Below are positions 35,505 through 44,577 of a DNA stretch of 64,000 bases, piece after piece (within the stretch, counting starts at the first letter, position 1; each line of letters begins with the position of its first letter). Where the stretch lies: contig NZ_CACSIJ010000015.1 of NCBI RefSeq assembly GCF_902705855.1, positions 245,339-309,338 of the forward strand. Direction: 5' to 3'. The translations under genes were made by a program, and so were the position numbers. Below the pieces are notes generated by a model that worked only from the letters and a program-made list of their open reading frames with translations, was not told the origin of the DNA and made no database searches. Source of the DNA: Zhongshania aliphaticivorans. Its GTDB lineage: Bacteria; Pseudomonadota; Gammaproteobacteria; Pseudomonadales; Spongiibacteraceae.

Positions 35505-36422
35505 TCAACCATTATCAATCGTACGGTAGCTATCCACCTCGACACCGAAAACACCGCTTACCGTACCCGCTGCGCGGCTAGCCTTCATTATGGCTTTAAT
35601 CACTGCTGTTTTTTGAAAAAGTAAGATGGCAACAACTGCAATCAAACTGTTTACTACAATCTGAGCTAGCGACGAAATCACTATTCCCGCCGTAGAACGG
35701 CCATTGCGCCGCTTACGCCACGCCAAGGTAATACCTACGCGATATTTACGTTTCGACAACCATCGTAAACTCACTCTACTGGCAGGAATATCTTCACTAA
35801 CAAAAGCCTCGGCGCATTTATAGATCAACACACCACGATTTACTGCCTCACAGAAAAACAAGGTATCGGTACCACCCGCTAGTGGCCGACTTTCATCAAA
35901 CCGCAAGCCCATCTCTTTCGTAACAAAAATAGGTATAAGCACATTATTAGTGGCACAACTACTTAATACAGCGCCCGTCTTGCGGCCTTTATCGCGAAAT
36001 ATCTCTTTCATAAATTCCGGCGTGTCTGCCGGCAAGGCTGACTTAACTGCGCCAGAAATTACCGCCTTGCCGCCAACCGAAAGCGCGTAAGCCAACAGCA
36101 ATACCAACCAGTCCTTATCGACCCACTCATCGTCATCAATGAATATCAAATAATCTGCGTGTAAACTATGCGCTTCTGCAATCGCCCTATTTCTCGCCAG
36201 AGGAATGCCGCGCTTACTTTCAACCACGTACTTTAAAGGTAGCGGAAAATTTTCTTGCATTGCTTCAACTACCGGACGCGCAGTCTGGTTTTCGTCGTTC
36301 TCAACAACAGTCACAAAAACCTTGGAGTTTTCGGGTATAGCCATAGCGGCAAGACTGTCTAAACACTTGCTCAAAAGTGTTGGCCGCATACATGTACACA
36401 ACGCGATATTAATACTGATCAT
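35505..36422 (-). CDS. Family 2 glycosyltransferase with C-terminal membrane helix
   Basis: A 305-residue GT2: INIALCTCMRPTLLSKCLDSL at the start, VVENDENQTA (nucleotide side), RGIPLARNRAI near 75, and YLIFIDDDEWVDKDWL near 95 with the DDD metal motif. SRPLAGGTDTLFFCEAVNRG near 185 is the acceptor-side region. A hydrophobic helix near 255-272 probably anchors it to the inner membrane. Specificity is unknown; it lies between a putative methyltransferase and a GT25 gene. Confidence 0.88.
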   Translation of the reverse strand: MISINIALCTCMRPTLLSKCLDSLAAMAIPENSKVFVTVVENDENQTARPVVEAMQENFPLPLKYVVESKRGIPLARNRAIAEAHSLHADYLIFIDDDEWVDKDWLVLLLAYALSVGGKAVISGAVKSALPADTPEFMKEIFRDKGRKTGAVLSSCATNNVLIPIFVTKEMGLRFDESRPLAGGTDTLFFCEAVNRGVLIYKCAEAFVSEDIPASRVSLRWLSKRKYRVGITLAWRKRRNGRSTAGIVISSLAQIVVNSLIAVVAILLFQKTAVIKAIMKASRAAGTVSGVFGVEVDSYRTIDNG

Positions 36423-36484
36423 TACATTGCCCCAACAGCCTTACCATTTAACCAACACCACCTATTAAATAATATGAAAGCAAC

Positions 36485-37285
36485 CTAATGCTTTCTTGTC
36501 GTTTTACTGATCGACGCATCCGGCATTTCCGCGTCAAGAAAAGCTTGCCGATGACGCAAACGGTAGATATGTCGACACAAGCTAAACCACAATTTGACGG
36601 GATGAAACATCAAACGATGCCACAAATTTGGAGAATCTGAATGTACCGGCGGCCTCTTGGCAACACTCGTTTCATGCAACAGTTCAAAAGCCACATGGGG
36701 CTCAACGGCAAACACATTCAAGTCAAACAAAAAGAAATGATCAAAAACTTTATCCACTGGCTCATAAATACCGCAGCCATAATCTAAGAATTTTTTCATT
36801 CCTGTCCGGTTAAGCAAATATGCCTGTGCGCCTAATCCACCACGCTCTTGACGCACCAAACAGTGTTTATCAAATAAAGGCCCTAGCACTTTTCTTTTGC
36901 GAAGCTTTAAAGACATCAAGCGAACCATGTCCAAATCCTTTTCAAGCAACACCTTGAACACATCACCGAACAAAGATTCAATAACCACGTCATCCTCAAA
37001 CAAACATGCGTACTCATAGCCCTCATCGTATGCCTGTTTCACCGCTCTAAAATGTGATAGATAGCAACCCAGCTCACTATTTGTTAAGCGCTTTCCGTGG
37101 CGAATCATCGCCAGTGTGTCGCGAAAGTACTCTCCTCGCTCCAAGGATGGTTCACCATCGCGGCCATCTACCGCATCAAATACATCCGCGTTTATACCTT
37201 GGGTCGTCAAATCGCTTATAAGCTTTTGCGTATTCTCCGCATCCTTATTTAGGCTTATAACTCGACATAAGTATTTTTTTTGCAT
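36485..37285 (-). CDS. Family 25 glycosyltransferase (LPS biosynthesis)
   Basis: A 266-residue GT25: YLCRVISLNKDAENTQKLI at the start, VFDAVDGRDGE near 37, LTNSELGCYLSHFRAVKQAY near 67 and YACLFEDDVVIE near 93 with the EDD metal site. GGLGAQAYLLNRTGMKKFL near 150 completes the pattern. GT25 enzymes of this type add galactose, glucose or related sugars to LPS core or lipooligosaccharide. It is the last minus-strand gene of this sub-block; a plus-strand GT4 lies divergent. Confidence 0.88.
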   Translation of the reverse strand: MQKKYLCRVISLNKDAENTQKLISDLTTQGINADVFDAVDGRDGEPSLERGEYFRDTLAMIRHGKRLTNSELGCYLSHFRAVKQAYDEGYEYACLFEDDVVIESLFGDVFKVLLEKDLDMVRLMSLKLRKRKVLGPLFDKHCLVRQERGGLGAQAYLLNRTGMKKFLDYGCGIYEPVDKVFDHFFLFDLNVFAVEPHVAFELLHETSVAKRPPVHSDSPNLWHRLMFHPVKLWFSLCRHIYRLRHRQAFLDAEMPDASISKTTRKH

Positions 37286-37570
37286 ACACCCTCAACCAAG
37301 CCTTGCCTGCCAAAACACCTAAGCTCAACGGGCGCTATTTAACTCAACATCAATAACAGCTTACAATATACCTACTCAAACACCAGCGGCAGCAGCCAAA
37401 TTTACGTGATTAATCCACCACCCAGTACCGCAACATTCCATTTCACTCATATTCCTTCGCGACGCAAAACCAGCAGACAGTGTAACATTCAACAGACCGA
37501 CGATAGAAAAAGCGCCACGGCTATCAATACAAGCCCAACACATAAGATCTGTAGACCGGACATCCAAGTA

Positions 37571-38698
37571 ATGGAAATACATAACATACTAATCAACACA
37601 CAAAATTTTCCACCGGAAGCCGGCGGCATACAAAACTATATGTATGAACTTGCCAAGGCTTTGCACAATATTGGCCACCACGTAAGTGTCATATGTGATG
37701 CCCCCACCATTGCGGGGCAGCAGGAATTCGATACCAGCCAAGCCTTTGTAATTAAAAGAATAAGCGGCCCCAAGCTAATTCGCCGTTATCGCAAAGCTCG
37801 GTGGATCGCAAAGCACCTAAACACCCACGACACTCTACTTATATGCGATAGCTGGAAAAGTATGGAGCTGCTAAGCCCTGAAAAATTCCGCAGCTTATGC
37901 TGTGTATGCATTGCTCATGGCATGGAATTTCCCACACAAACAAGCGAGAAGAAGAAAAACCGCATCACTAAAACGCTGTCTCAAGCAGACTTTATATTTG
38001 CGAATTCACAATTCACCGCACAACGTCTCCGCCCCTACACAGCAAGCGCTCTCCGAACCCACATTCTTCACCCCGGTGTCACGCCGCCACCAGCACCAAG
38101 CGCGAACGAGCTAACAAACGTTAGCAATTTATGTATGGCGCACTCCCCCATCCTGCTCACCGTTGGACGACTAGAAGCTCGCAAAGGCCAAGATAAAGTT
38201 ATTGAGATTTTGCCAAAACTACTCAAAGACCACCCCAATCTACTCTATATGGTCGCCGGCACCGGCCCCCTACAAGAAAGTCTATCAGCGCGTACACAAG
38301 AGCTCGGCATAACAAATAACGTTAAATTTTGTGGCCGTGTAAGCGACGGAGAACGATCTGCACTGCTGCAAAAAGCAGACATCTTCACGATGCCATGCCG
38401 TGCAGTTGGCGACTCCGTTGAAGGCTTTGGCATTGTCTACATTGAAGCAGCTATGATGGGAGTTGCAAGCCTTGCCGGCCGCATTGGCGGCGCCGGCGAC
38501 GCCGTTCTCGATGGTCGTACAGGAGTATTATGCGACGGCGACAGTGAACACGACATTTACCTAGGTATCAAAAAAATGCTCGCAGATAGTGCCGCATTAA
38601 AGGCGATGGGGCAGCAGGCCCAGCAAAGAGCTCAAGCCGAATTACAATGGGAGCAGATAGCACAAAAATTATTAACGCTCTGCACAAAAGATGATTAA
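37571..38698 (+). CDS. Family 4 glycosyltransferase
   Basis: A GT-B enzyme, 375 residues from ATG 37571. An open frame extends back to 37406, but the GT4 N-terminal pattern NILINTQNFPPEAGGIQNYMYELAKAL starts right at 37571. LLTVGRLEARKGQDKVIEIL near 190 and the late VEGFGIVYIEAAMMGVASLAG with the EX7E-type signature are diagnostic. It is the only plus-strand gene between 26.6 and 43.6 kb, and it converges with the YrbL-like gene 27 bp away. Donor sugar is unknown. Confidence 0.88.
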   Translation: MEIHNILINTQNFPPEAGGIQNYMYELAKALHNIGHHVSVICDAPTIAGQQEFDTSQAFVIKRISGPKLIRRYRKARWIAKHLNTHDTLLICDSWKSMELLSPEKFRSLCCVCIAHGMEFPTQTSEKKKNRITKTLSQADFIFANSQFTAQRLRPYTASALRTHILHPGVTPPPAPSANELTNVSNLCMAHSPILLTVGRLEARKGQDKVIEILPKLLKDHPNLLYMVAGTGPLQESLSARTQELGITNNVKFCGRVSDGERSALLQKADIFTMPCRAVGDSVEGFGIVYIEAAMMGVASLAGRIGGAGDAVLDGRTGVLCDGDSEHDIYLGIKKMLADSAALKAMGQQAQQRAQAELQWEQIAQKLLTLCTKDD

Positions 38699-38725
38699 GA
38701 GTTAACGCAGCCTCCGATGAGCTTA

Positions 38726-39445
38726 CTAACTATTTCGCGGCGCAGGAATATCTGGCTCACCATTTTTCATTGGCAATCCATTTGGACCAGGATATTTGCC
38801 GTTTTTAATACTCTCAAAAAACTCGTCAATCCGCTCATCTAAATTTTTTACTTTGCGCCCAACCAAGTAACGACGCGCACGCCGAGGCAAAAACGGAAGC
38901 GCCGCAATGCCCGTTGCCCCCAAGCCATCAATAACGACCAGCCTATTGATGGATTCAACATCAGCCTCAAGGCGCTTCTCTACAACAATATTGTGAAGCA
39001 GTATTGATCGCGACGGCACCAAGTGGTCCATCCAGTGCTTTTTCAACATCTCAACTGCTTTTTTACATTCATCTGTATAACCGAAGTTCCAGAGATACAA
39101 CATCAGCGACATGGATATATTGCCGTTATGATCAAGAATGAGTTCTGAGCAAATGCCTAAACCCAAATCTGTTTCAATCATGCCGTAGCCGCGACTAATA
39201 TGATCAAAAACAGAGTCTGAATAATTCTGCTGAAAATCACGTAAGACTCTAAACTCTTCAGCATTGTCGTCGAAAACCGACAGCGGTAATAAGCTTTTCG
39301 GGAAGCCTTTTTTCCTACGATAATCTTCGAGTGTAAATTCTGGGCGGCGCACTTTAATGCATCTGTTAGAGTGGTCAGGGTGCACAAAGCAGAGTCGGTT
39401 TCCCCCACGAGAGAATGGACGCTCCGTCGATAATGTTAAGCTCAC
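38726..39445 (-). CDS. YrbL-family kinase-like protein
   Basis: A 239-residue protein of the PhoP-regulated YrbL family. The N-terminus FSRGGNRLCFVHPDHSNRCIKV resembles a glycine-rich loop followed by the lysine of a protein-kinase fold. Later LLHNIVVEKR and LVVIDGLG occupy the places of a catalytic loop and DFG motif. A kinase-like role on LPS core sugars or in signalling is inferred from fold logic and location among LPS genes. It uses a GTG start that overlaps the stop of the upstream glycosyltransferase (GTGA), so it is coupled to it. Confidence 0.78.
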   Translation of the reverse strand: MSLTLSTERPFSRGGNRLCFVHPDHSNRCIKVRRPEFTLEDYRRKKGFPKSLLPLSVFDDNAEEFRVLRDFQQNYSDSVFDHISRGYGMIETDLGLGICSELILDHNGNISMSLMLYLWNFGYTDECKKAVEMLKKHWMDHLVPSRSILLHNIVVEKRLEADVESINRLVVIDGLGATGIAALPFLPRRARRYLVGRKVKNLDERIDEFFESIKNGKYPGPNGLPMKNGEPDIPAPRNS

Positions 39446-40482
39446 TGAGCAACCCCGTTACCAGCAATATTTTGAACCCAAACATAGTCGTGACTAAAAG
39501 GCATTTCCAAGCTAGCCTCTACAATAAATTGCGCGTACAACGTTGAATTAATTTCACGATGGAAAAAATCGCGGGTGCGCGAGGCCCAATGCTGCCGCTT
39601 AGCATCGTCACCCTGAAACTCGCGAATTTTTGCGAGCAAACTCGCCTCATCATCAAAATACACCGCCGACTCCGGCGGTAAAAGCTCGTCAAATCGCGGA
39701 GCACTGCTAGTAAATAGCAAGATACCGTTACCCGCCAACTGCGCCATCCGTGCAGAGGAATACCAGTAATCACCCTCTTGGCGATTCAAATTTAGGCCCA
39801 TTTTTGTCTTAGCCAAAGCGCGATCATAATCGCGCCCCCATACCGGTGCCTCGCCAAAACTCCCGTAGGTCATAAAATTCATTTCGTCTTTTACTGCGTC
39901 TTTAATATTGCCGACCATCTCGAGCCGTTTGGTAAGATTTGTACTATTGCTACAAAACAGCAAATCAATTTCTAAATCCGTTTTCGTCGAGTTATCCAAG
40001 CACTCTACGGAGGCCTCAATAGGATTTGGCATATGATAAATACGCGCACCAAGGCCCTCAAACTGCTTTAATTCCTTTAAGCCAGTTGACACAAATACAG
40101 CATCAACAACAGCTGCTCTAGAGCGAATACGCTCTACATTGCTGGGAACAAAAAGGGGATCATTATTGCAATGGACGATAATCGTGGCGGGACGGCGGCG
40201 CTTAATTTCACTCAGAGTTTCATTGCTAATCGTATCGCAATGACCCGCAATCACTAGATCTGGCTCCATGGCATCAGCCATCTCAAGCAGGCGCTTATTC
40301 GCTTTGCCTACGCCTAAATCTCGAATACCAAACGGCGCCTCAAATGCGGCTACATCACGGTCACTAAAACTTTGCAGGTAGTGGTCGTTTTTTATTAATC
40401 CAAAACCTAATTTTTGCGCCCAACTTACTCGTGTCCGACCATAACGTCGTAACTGCTGGGTATCTACATGAAGTACTCTCAT
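39442..40482 (-). CDS. CgeB-like glycosyltransferase
   Basis: A GT-B-type protein, 346 residues from ATG 40482; an in-frame TTG at 40515 is possible. The pattern MRVLHVDTQQLRRYG at the start, PDLVIAGHCDTISNE near 75, a MGLNLNRQEGDYWYSSARMAQLAGNGILLFT stretch near 230-260 and a C-terminal FDELLPPESAVYFDD region match the CgeB/GT1-like family. It overlaps the YrbL-like gene by 4 bases. The pairing suggests the two act on the same part of the LPS. Donor and acceptor are unknown. Confidence 0.75.
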   Translation of the reverse strand: MRVLHVDTQQLRRYGRTRVSWAQKLGFGLIKNDHYLQSFSDRDVAAFEAPFGIRDLGVGKANKRLLEMADAMEPDLVIAGHCDTISNETLSEIKRRRPATIIVHCNNDPLFVPSNVERIRSRAAVVDAVFVSTGLKELKQFEGLGARIYHMPNPIEASVECLDNSTKTDLEIDLLFCSNSTNLTKRLEMVGNIKDAVKDEMNFMTYGSFGEAPVWGRDYDRALAKTKMGLNLNRQEGDYWYSSARMAQLAGNGILLFTSSAPRFDELLPPESAVYFDDEASLLAKIREFQGDDAKRQHWASRTRDFFHREINSTLYAQFIVEASLEMPFSHDYVWVQNIAGNGVAQ

Positions 40483-40576
40483 TAATTTTGCAACCGTAGC
40501 CAATAAATTCAGCAAGCCGAAGCACTCAATCTTACACTTGAGCTAAGCTAGCAACAAACATCAAGAGCCGCCGCTC

Positions 40577-41716
40577 CTATTCAGCCAATAGACGACGATA
40601 AACTGCCAAGGTGCTCGCCAGCTGACTACTTAAATAATAACTTTCCGGCAGTGTTAGCACCGCGTCAGCATCGATCACATCTGCCACCCTCGCCGCAAAC
40701 CCCACAATATCATCGGGCACCACTAAGCCCAGAGGAAAACCCGCATTAAGCGACTCACTAGCACCACCTCGATCATAGGCCACTACCGGCGTGCCACTTG
40801 CCAAAGATTCTGGCACGGTGCGCCCAAAGGGCTCTTCTTTGTTTGACATATGGCAGGTCACCGACGCCAAGCCATAAAACTGCGCGATATCACTGCGGTG
40901 CCCCACAAATGTTACCGCCTCATCAAGACCGAGACTTGAGCGCATCACGAGCAACTCCTCAAAATAATGTTGTTTGCCTGGCTCGGCGTCGCCAACAACA
41001 ACGCCATGACAATCCTGACGAAGCCGAATTAGGCGAGACATCATATCTAAAAAAGCTTCCTGTCCCTTCCAGCGCGTTAATCGACCCGGCATTAAAATAA
41101 TGTGCTTATTTTGTAATTGCGGATATTGCTGAAATAGCTCAGCTTTCCATGTCGGTGTGCACGCATCGGGATTAAACGCAGCAGGATCTAAGCCGCGTGG
41201 GATTAAAGTAATACGGCGTTCATCTGCATAGTAATTCGTAGTGATATATTTTTTAACGCAGTCAGATATGGCAATAAGATGCTCTGCTTTCGCCATAACC
41301 GCACTGTAAAAATTTACCGAATACATACCATGAAACGTACTGACTAAGCGTGGCCGCGTGACGGGGTTCATCCGTCGCCACGCCAACCACACAATCCATG
41401 CCGGCGCTCGGGAACGCACGTGAACTACGTCTGCCGCCAAGGATTCTAACAGTCGCCGCATGGGGCGAACTTGCAGCAATGACCAAAGAGATTTTCGGTG
41501 AACAGGAAAGCCAATATGCTCACTGCCTTCAGCGACAAGGCTATCGACCATACGGCCGCCAGAGGAAATAACGACCGAAGTATGCCCACCCCGCACTAAT
41601 TCACGCGCCAATTCAACGGTGCCACGCTCAACACCACCAGAATTCAATGCAGGCAAAACCTGCACTATTTTTAGTGGTCTTGCGGTGTTACTACTTAGCT
41701 TCTCTGCCTCAGGCAT
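40577..41716 (-). CDS. Family 4 glycosyltransferase
   Basis: A 379-residue GT-B enzyme. LKIVQVLPALNSGGVERGTVELA near 14-36 is the acceptor-side glycine loop. VHVRSRAPAWIVWLA, HLIAISDCVKKYI, LMPGRLTRWKGQEAFLDMM near 210 and EEPFGRTVPESLASGTPVVAYDRGG near 310 are typical GT4 motifs, the last with the catalytic EX7E site. It lies between the CgeB-like gene and the ELM1-like gene on the same strand. Likely an LPS core transferase. Confidence 0.9.
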   Translation of the reverse strand: MPEAEKLSSNTARPLKIVQVLPALNSGGVERGTVELARELVRGGHTSVVISSGGRMVDSLVAEGSEHIGFPVHRKSLWSLLQVRPMRRLLESLAADVVHVRSRAPAWIVWLAWRRMNPVTRPRLVSTFHGMYSVNFYSAVMAKAEHLIAISDCVKKYITTNYYADERRITLIPRGLDPAAFNPDACTPTWKAELFQQYPQLQNKHIILMPGRLTRWKGQEAFLDMMSRLIRLRQDCHGVVVGDAEPGKQHYFEELLVMRSSLGLDEAVTFVGHRSDIAQFYGLASVTCHMSNKEEPFGRTVPESLASGTPVVAYDRGGASESLNAGFPLGLVVPDDIVGFAARVADVIDADAVLTLPESYYLSSQLASTLAVYRRLLAE

Positions 41717-41735
41717 ACATTGTCCAGAAGTAAAT

Positions 41736-42650
41736 TTATAAGGGGCTGCTTACCAGCCCAAGCCACCAATCTGCAACGCGGTCTGCCTCCCACAAAGGAT
41801 GAGCGGCAGGTGGTAGCGCCGTTGCTAGCGCGGCATTTTCAAACGCCGTTGCAAAACCACTACCTGCTAGTTGCGCCATACTCTTGGTAACGCGGGACTC
41901 ACGCAATGGCTTCAAGCTTAACAATCCTGTCGGCGCGCCAGAGCTTACACTTTCGTAAACCATCGACACACTATCGCAGCTCACCCAAACCTGCCCTACC
42001 GCTGCCAAGGTATGCGGCAACCATCCCGACCCCGTATTTTTGTATGACAAGGTTTCAATATTTGCCAAATCCAAATCGGCCAATTCAGCTAGCAAGTCCG
42101 CAGGTGTACGCGGAGAGTCGGACACCAACCACTCACACTCAGGACTTGCAGCAGCAATACATTTTACCTGCTCAATAATAGCGGCATTATCCCAGCGAAA
42201 ATGAGTATTTATACCACCCAATAAGATGAGTCCCCGCCCCTCGTTCCGTCCGTCGTAGTTTGGAACGATATGGTTAATCACCCCAAAGGTAGCGAGCACC
42301 GAATCACGCTCCGGCGGAGAATCGTGGAGCGGCATACATACCGCGTCAAAAAAACATAATGGCAGGGATGGTCGCATTAATAAAAATGCCTTCGCACCCA
42401 GCACCCACTTACACCACAACAACGGTAAATGCGTTTTGCTACCCGCAGAAAGCACCCAATCAGGTTTACTCTGAGATTGAAACTGCCTCAGCAAACTTTC
42501 GCTGCGAGAAAAACGAAACGGCTGCCGGGAAATATCTAACCAATGCAGCTCAAGCTCAGCTTTTGCCTGTAAACGCTCGATTAAACCGCGCAGCTGGTTC
42601 AAATGCCCCAAGCGGCCATCCGTAATTACCCAAACGCGCAGAACGCCCAC
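41736..42650 (-). CDS. ELM1/GtrOC1-type putative glycosyltransferase
   Basis: A 304-residue protein of the family related to mitochondrial fission protein ELM1. The pattern VWVITDGRLGHLNQLRGLIERL at the start, PDWVLSAGSKTHLPLLW near 80, LILLGGINTHFRWD near 145 and VWVSCDSVSMVYESVSSGAPTG near 225 is family-typical. Bacterial members are in LPS core clusters and are thought to be GT-B glycosyltransferases. It uses a GTG start sharing its first G with the TAG stop of the LpxL-type gene, so translation is coupled. Confidence 0.78.
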   Translation of the reverse strand: MGVLRVWVITDGRLGHLNQLRGLIERLQAKAELELHWLDISRQPFRFSRSESLLRQFQSQSKPDWVLSAGSKTHLPLLWCKWVLGAKAFLLMRPSLPLCFFDAVCMPLHDSPPERDSVLATFGVINHIVPNYDGRNEGRGLILLGGINTHFRWDNAAIIEQVKCIAAASPECEWLVSDSPRTPADLLAELADLDLANIETLSYKNTGSGWLPHTLAAVGQVWVSCDSVSMVYESVSSGAPTGLLSLKPLRESRVTKSMAQLAGSGFATAFENAALATALPPAAHPLWEADRVADWWLGLVSSPL

Positions 42651-43546
42651 TAGTAAAATCCAGCCTCGCCTTCTGGCCGAGTCTTAAAGCGACGATGAAC
42701 CCACATATATTGCTCGGGGACCAAACGAATATTCTCCTCAAGAAGAACATTAATCGCACGAGCATCTGCGATTGGATCGCCGCTCGGGAAATTGTCCATC
42801 GGTATCATTTCTACTCGATACCGGCGCCCACTATCAAGCCGCTGCTGCTTAGCGTATACAACCCTCGCTCGGCCGCCCTTCGCCAAGGTGCTCGTGGCGA
42901 TGGTTGTTGATGCAGAGACACCAAAAAAAGGAACGAACTCAGTCGATTTACGCCCGTAATCCTGATCTGGCAAATAATATAGACGCCGCCCGTCTCGAAG
43001 CCGCCTCAAGGCGCGCTTAATGTCACGCCGATGAATTGGCTCGCCATAACGCCCCCGCGAACGGCTAAGAATATACTCAAATACTGGGTTTTTATGTTTA
43101 CGATAAAAAGAATCTGATGGATATTGAAAGCCAACCAGCGTGCCACACACGTCTAAGGTGGTGAAATGGGTGCCAATGACGATAATACCAGACTCCCCCT
43201 CTGCCACTTCAAGATGCTCCTTACCTAGCAACTCAAACTCAACACCTAACTTTTCAGGGGCAATAAACCACACTCTCAGGGTTTCCATTAAGCCCACACC
43301 CTGATTGCGCATAGTCTTTTTTACTAAGAGTGAATGCTCAGCCTCGCTCAACTCAGGAAAACATAGCTTCAAATTTACTTCGCAAATATGGCGCCGCGCC
43401 TTCGCAAAATAATAAAACACGTTACCTATTCCGGCGCCAAAGGCATAACTTAAGCTGCGCGGTAAATGCGCAAGCAGCCAAAGCAAGCCCAAACCAATCC
43501 AAGCAGGCCAGTGGTTTGGGTAAAGTAGTTGTCTCTCAATTGTCAT
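42650..43546 (-). CDS. Lipid A late acyltransferase (LpxL/HtrB family)
   Basis: A 298-residue inner-membrane acyltransferase. One N-terminal helix lies at about 15-30. The catalytic H-x4-D motif is in VIGTHFTTLDVCG near 126, and RDIKRALRRLRDGRRLYYLPDQDYG near 175 is family-typical. It transfers a fatty acid from acyl carrier protein to the lipid A precursor. It is the first gene of the minus-strand LPS core set and is 82 bp from the divergent dgkA. Which acyl position it modifies (LpxL versus LpxM type) cannot be decided. Confidence 0.9.
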   Translation of the reverse strand: MTIERQLLYPNHWPAWIGLGLLWLLAHLPRSLSYAFGAGIGNVFYYFAKARRHICEVNLKLCFPELSEAEHSLLVKKTMRNQGVGLMETLRVWFIAPEKLGVEFELLGKEHLEVAEGESGIIVIGTHFTTLDVCGTLVGFQYPSDSFYRKHKNPVFEYILSRSRGRYGEPIHRRDIKRALRRLRDGRRLYYLPDQDYGRKSTEFVPFFGVSASTTIATSTLAKGGRARVVYAKQQRLDSGRRYRVEMIPMDNFPSGDPIADARAINVLLEENIRLVPEQYMWVHRRFKTRPEGEAGFY

Positions 43547-43730
43547 CTGATTGCATTACACTATTGCTACATTTCTATGCTGGCGCTGCGCTTAAAGTTA
43601 CACAGCAAAGGCCCGCATTGTACACTGTTTGCCACAGACGGTTAGCCGAGTAACTCGATCTACAGCCCTCACTGTCCGTTTCAAGAACTTTAGTTTTTTC
43701 TTTGTCCACGCGGAGATTCAAAAATCCATC

Positions 43731-44105
43731 ATGATGAATAAACCAGGCCGTACCGGGCCAGCCCGCATTTTGGACGCATCAAAATATTCTCTCAAGGGTT
43801 TGCGCGCCGCGTGGCGACACGAAGAAGCATTTCGGCAAGAAAGTATGCTCGCGCTTATCATGGTGCCGGGCGCATTGTGGTTAGGCACCAACGCTAGCCA
43901 ACGCTCTATTTTAATCGCCACCGTGGTTTTGGTCGTTATTGTCGAGCTCGTCAACTCCGCCATTGAGGCGGTAGTTGACCGCATAAGCACCGACCATCAC
44001 CCCCTATCTGGTCAGGCGAAAGATATTGGCTCTGCCGCCGTTATGCTCAGCCTGCTGCTTTGCATCAGCTGCTGGGGAATGATTGCCGCGGAACGATTTT
44101 TATAA
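43731..44105 (+). CDS. dgkA: Diacylglycerol kinase
   Basis: A small membrane kinase of 124 residues from ATG 43731, or 123 from the adjacent ATG 43734, which fits the 120-residue family size. The open frame back to 43629 is probably untranslated. YSLKGLRAAWRHEEAFRQE holds the first catalytic-site Glu, and VIVELVNSAIEAVVDRIS the second. Three membrane helices follow the usual layout. It phosphorylates diacylglycerol released during membrane-derived glycan or LPS modification, returning it to phospholipid synthesis. Divergent from the LpxL-type gene. Confidence 0.9.
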   Translation: MMNKPGRTGPARILDASKYSLKGLRAAWRHEEAFRQESMLALIMVPGALWLGTNASQRSILIATVVLVVIVELVNSAIEAVVDRISTDHHPLSGQAKDIGSAAVMLSLLLCISCWGMIAAERFL

Positions 44106-44149
44106 AATGGCGATTAGCGAATAATTAGCACGATAGGCTGGCTACGGGC

Positions 44150-44178
44150 TTGACAATAGTTCGTCAAACGTGAATAAT
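44150..44178 (+). promoter_or_regulatory. Sigma-70 promoter of rpsT
   Basis: A consensus -35 TTGACA (44150-44155), a 17-bp spacer and a -10 AATAAT (44173-44178). The predicted transcript start lies about 38 bp before the rpsT GTG. Confidence 0.8.
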
Positions 44179-44222
44179 TCCCGGCCTAAATTTTCAGCAC
44201 TAGGTTTCAAGGAGTTATAAGG

Positions 44223-44495
44223 GTGGCGAATTCTCCACAAGCTAAAAAACGCGCACGTCAGGCGGAAAAAAGTCGTACGCATAACGCCAGCCTGCGCTCA
44301 ATGGTACGTACGTACCTAAAGAAAGTATTGGCTGCAATTGCTTCTGGCGATCAAGAAGCGGCTAAAACTGCGTATGTATCTGCAGTTTCTGTTATCGACC
44401 GCATGGCCGACAAAGGCATTCTTCACAAGAACAAAGCAGCTCGTCATAAGAGCCGCCTAAACAGCAAGATCAAAGCAATGAGCGCAGCCGCTTAA
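44223..44495 (+). CDS. rpsT: 30S ribosomal protein S20
   Basis: A 90-residue basic protein, [23 protein letters not shown] at its start being typical of S20, which binds 16S rRNA in the small subunit. The start codon is GTG with AAGGAG ahead. E. coli rpsT uses the rare TTG, and S20 represses its own translation there, so the weak start may serve the same control here. It is a single-gene unit with a strong promoter and a bidirectional terminator. Confidence 0.97.
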   Translation: MANSPQAKKRARQAEKSRTHNASLRSMVRTYLKKVLAAIASGDQEAAKTAYVSAVSVIDRMADKGILHKNKAARHKSRLNSKIKAMSAAA

Positions 44496-44522
44496 TTTAC
44501 TGCTTTAGTTTTGCCGCATAAA

Positions 44523-44545
44523 AAAACCCGCTCATAGCGGGTTTT
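44523..44545. terminator. Bidirectional terminator between rpsT and proB
   Basis: AAAACCCGC (44523-44531) pairs with GCGGGTTTT (44537-44545) with a 5-nt loop, flanked by A- and T-runs on the two sides. It can end rpsT on the plus strand and proB on the minus strand. Confidence 0.9.
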
Positions 44546-44577
44546 TTTTGTTGCGCGATTACTTTATAAATAATAAC

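Noticed and set aside
37406-37570. N-terminal extension of the GT4 protein
   Set aside because: The composition is low in hydrophobic residues and the GT4 fold begins exactly at the ATG at 37571.
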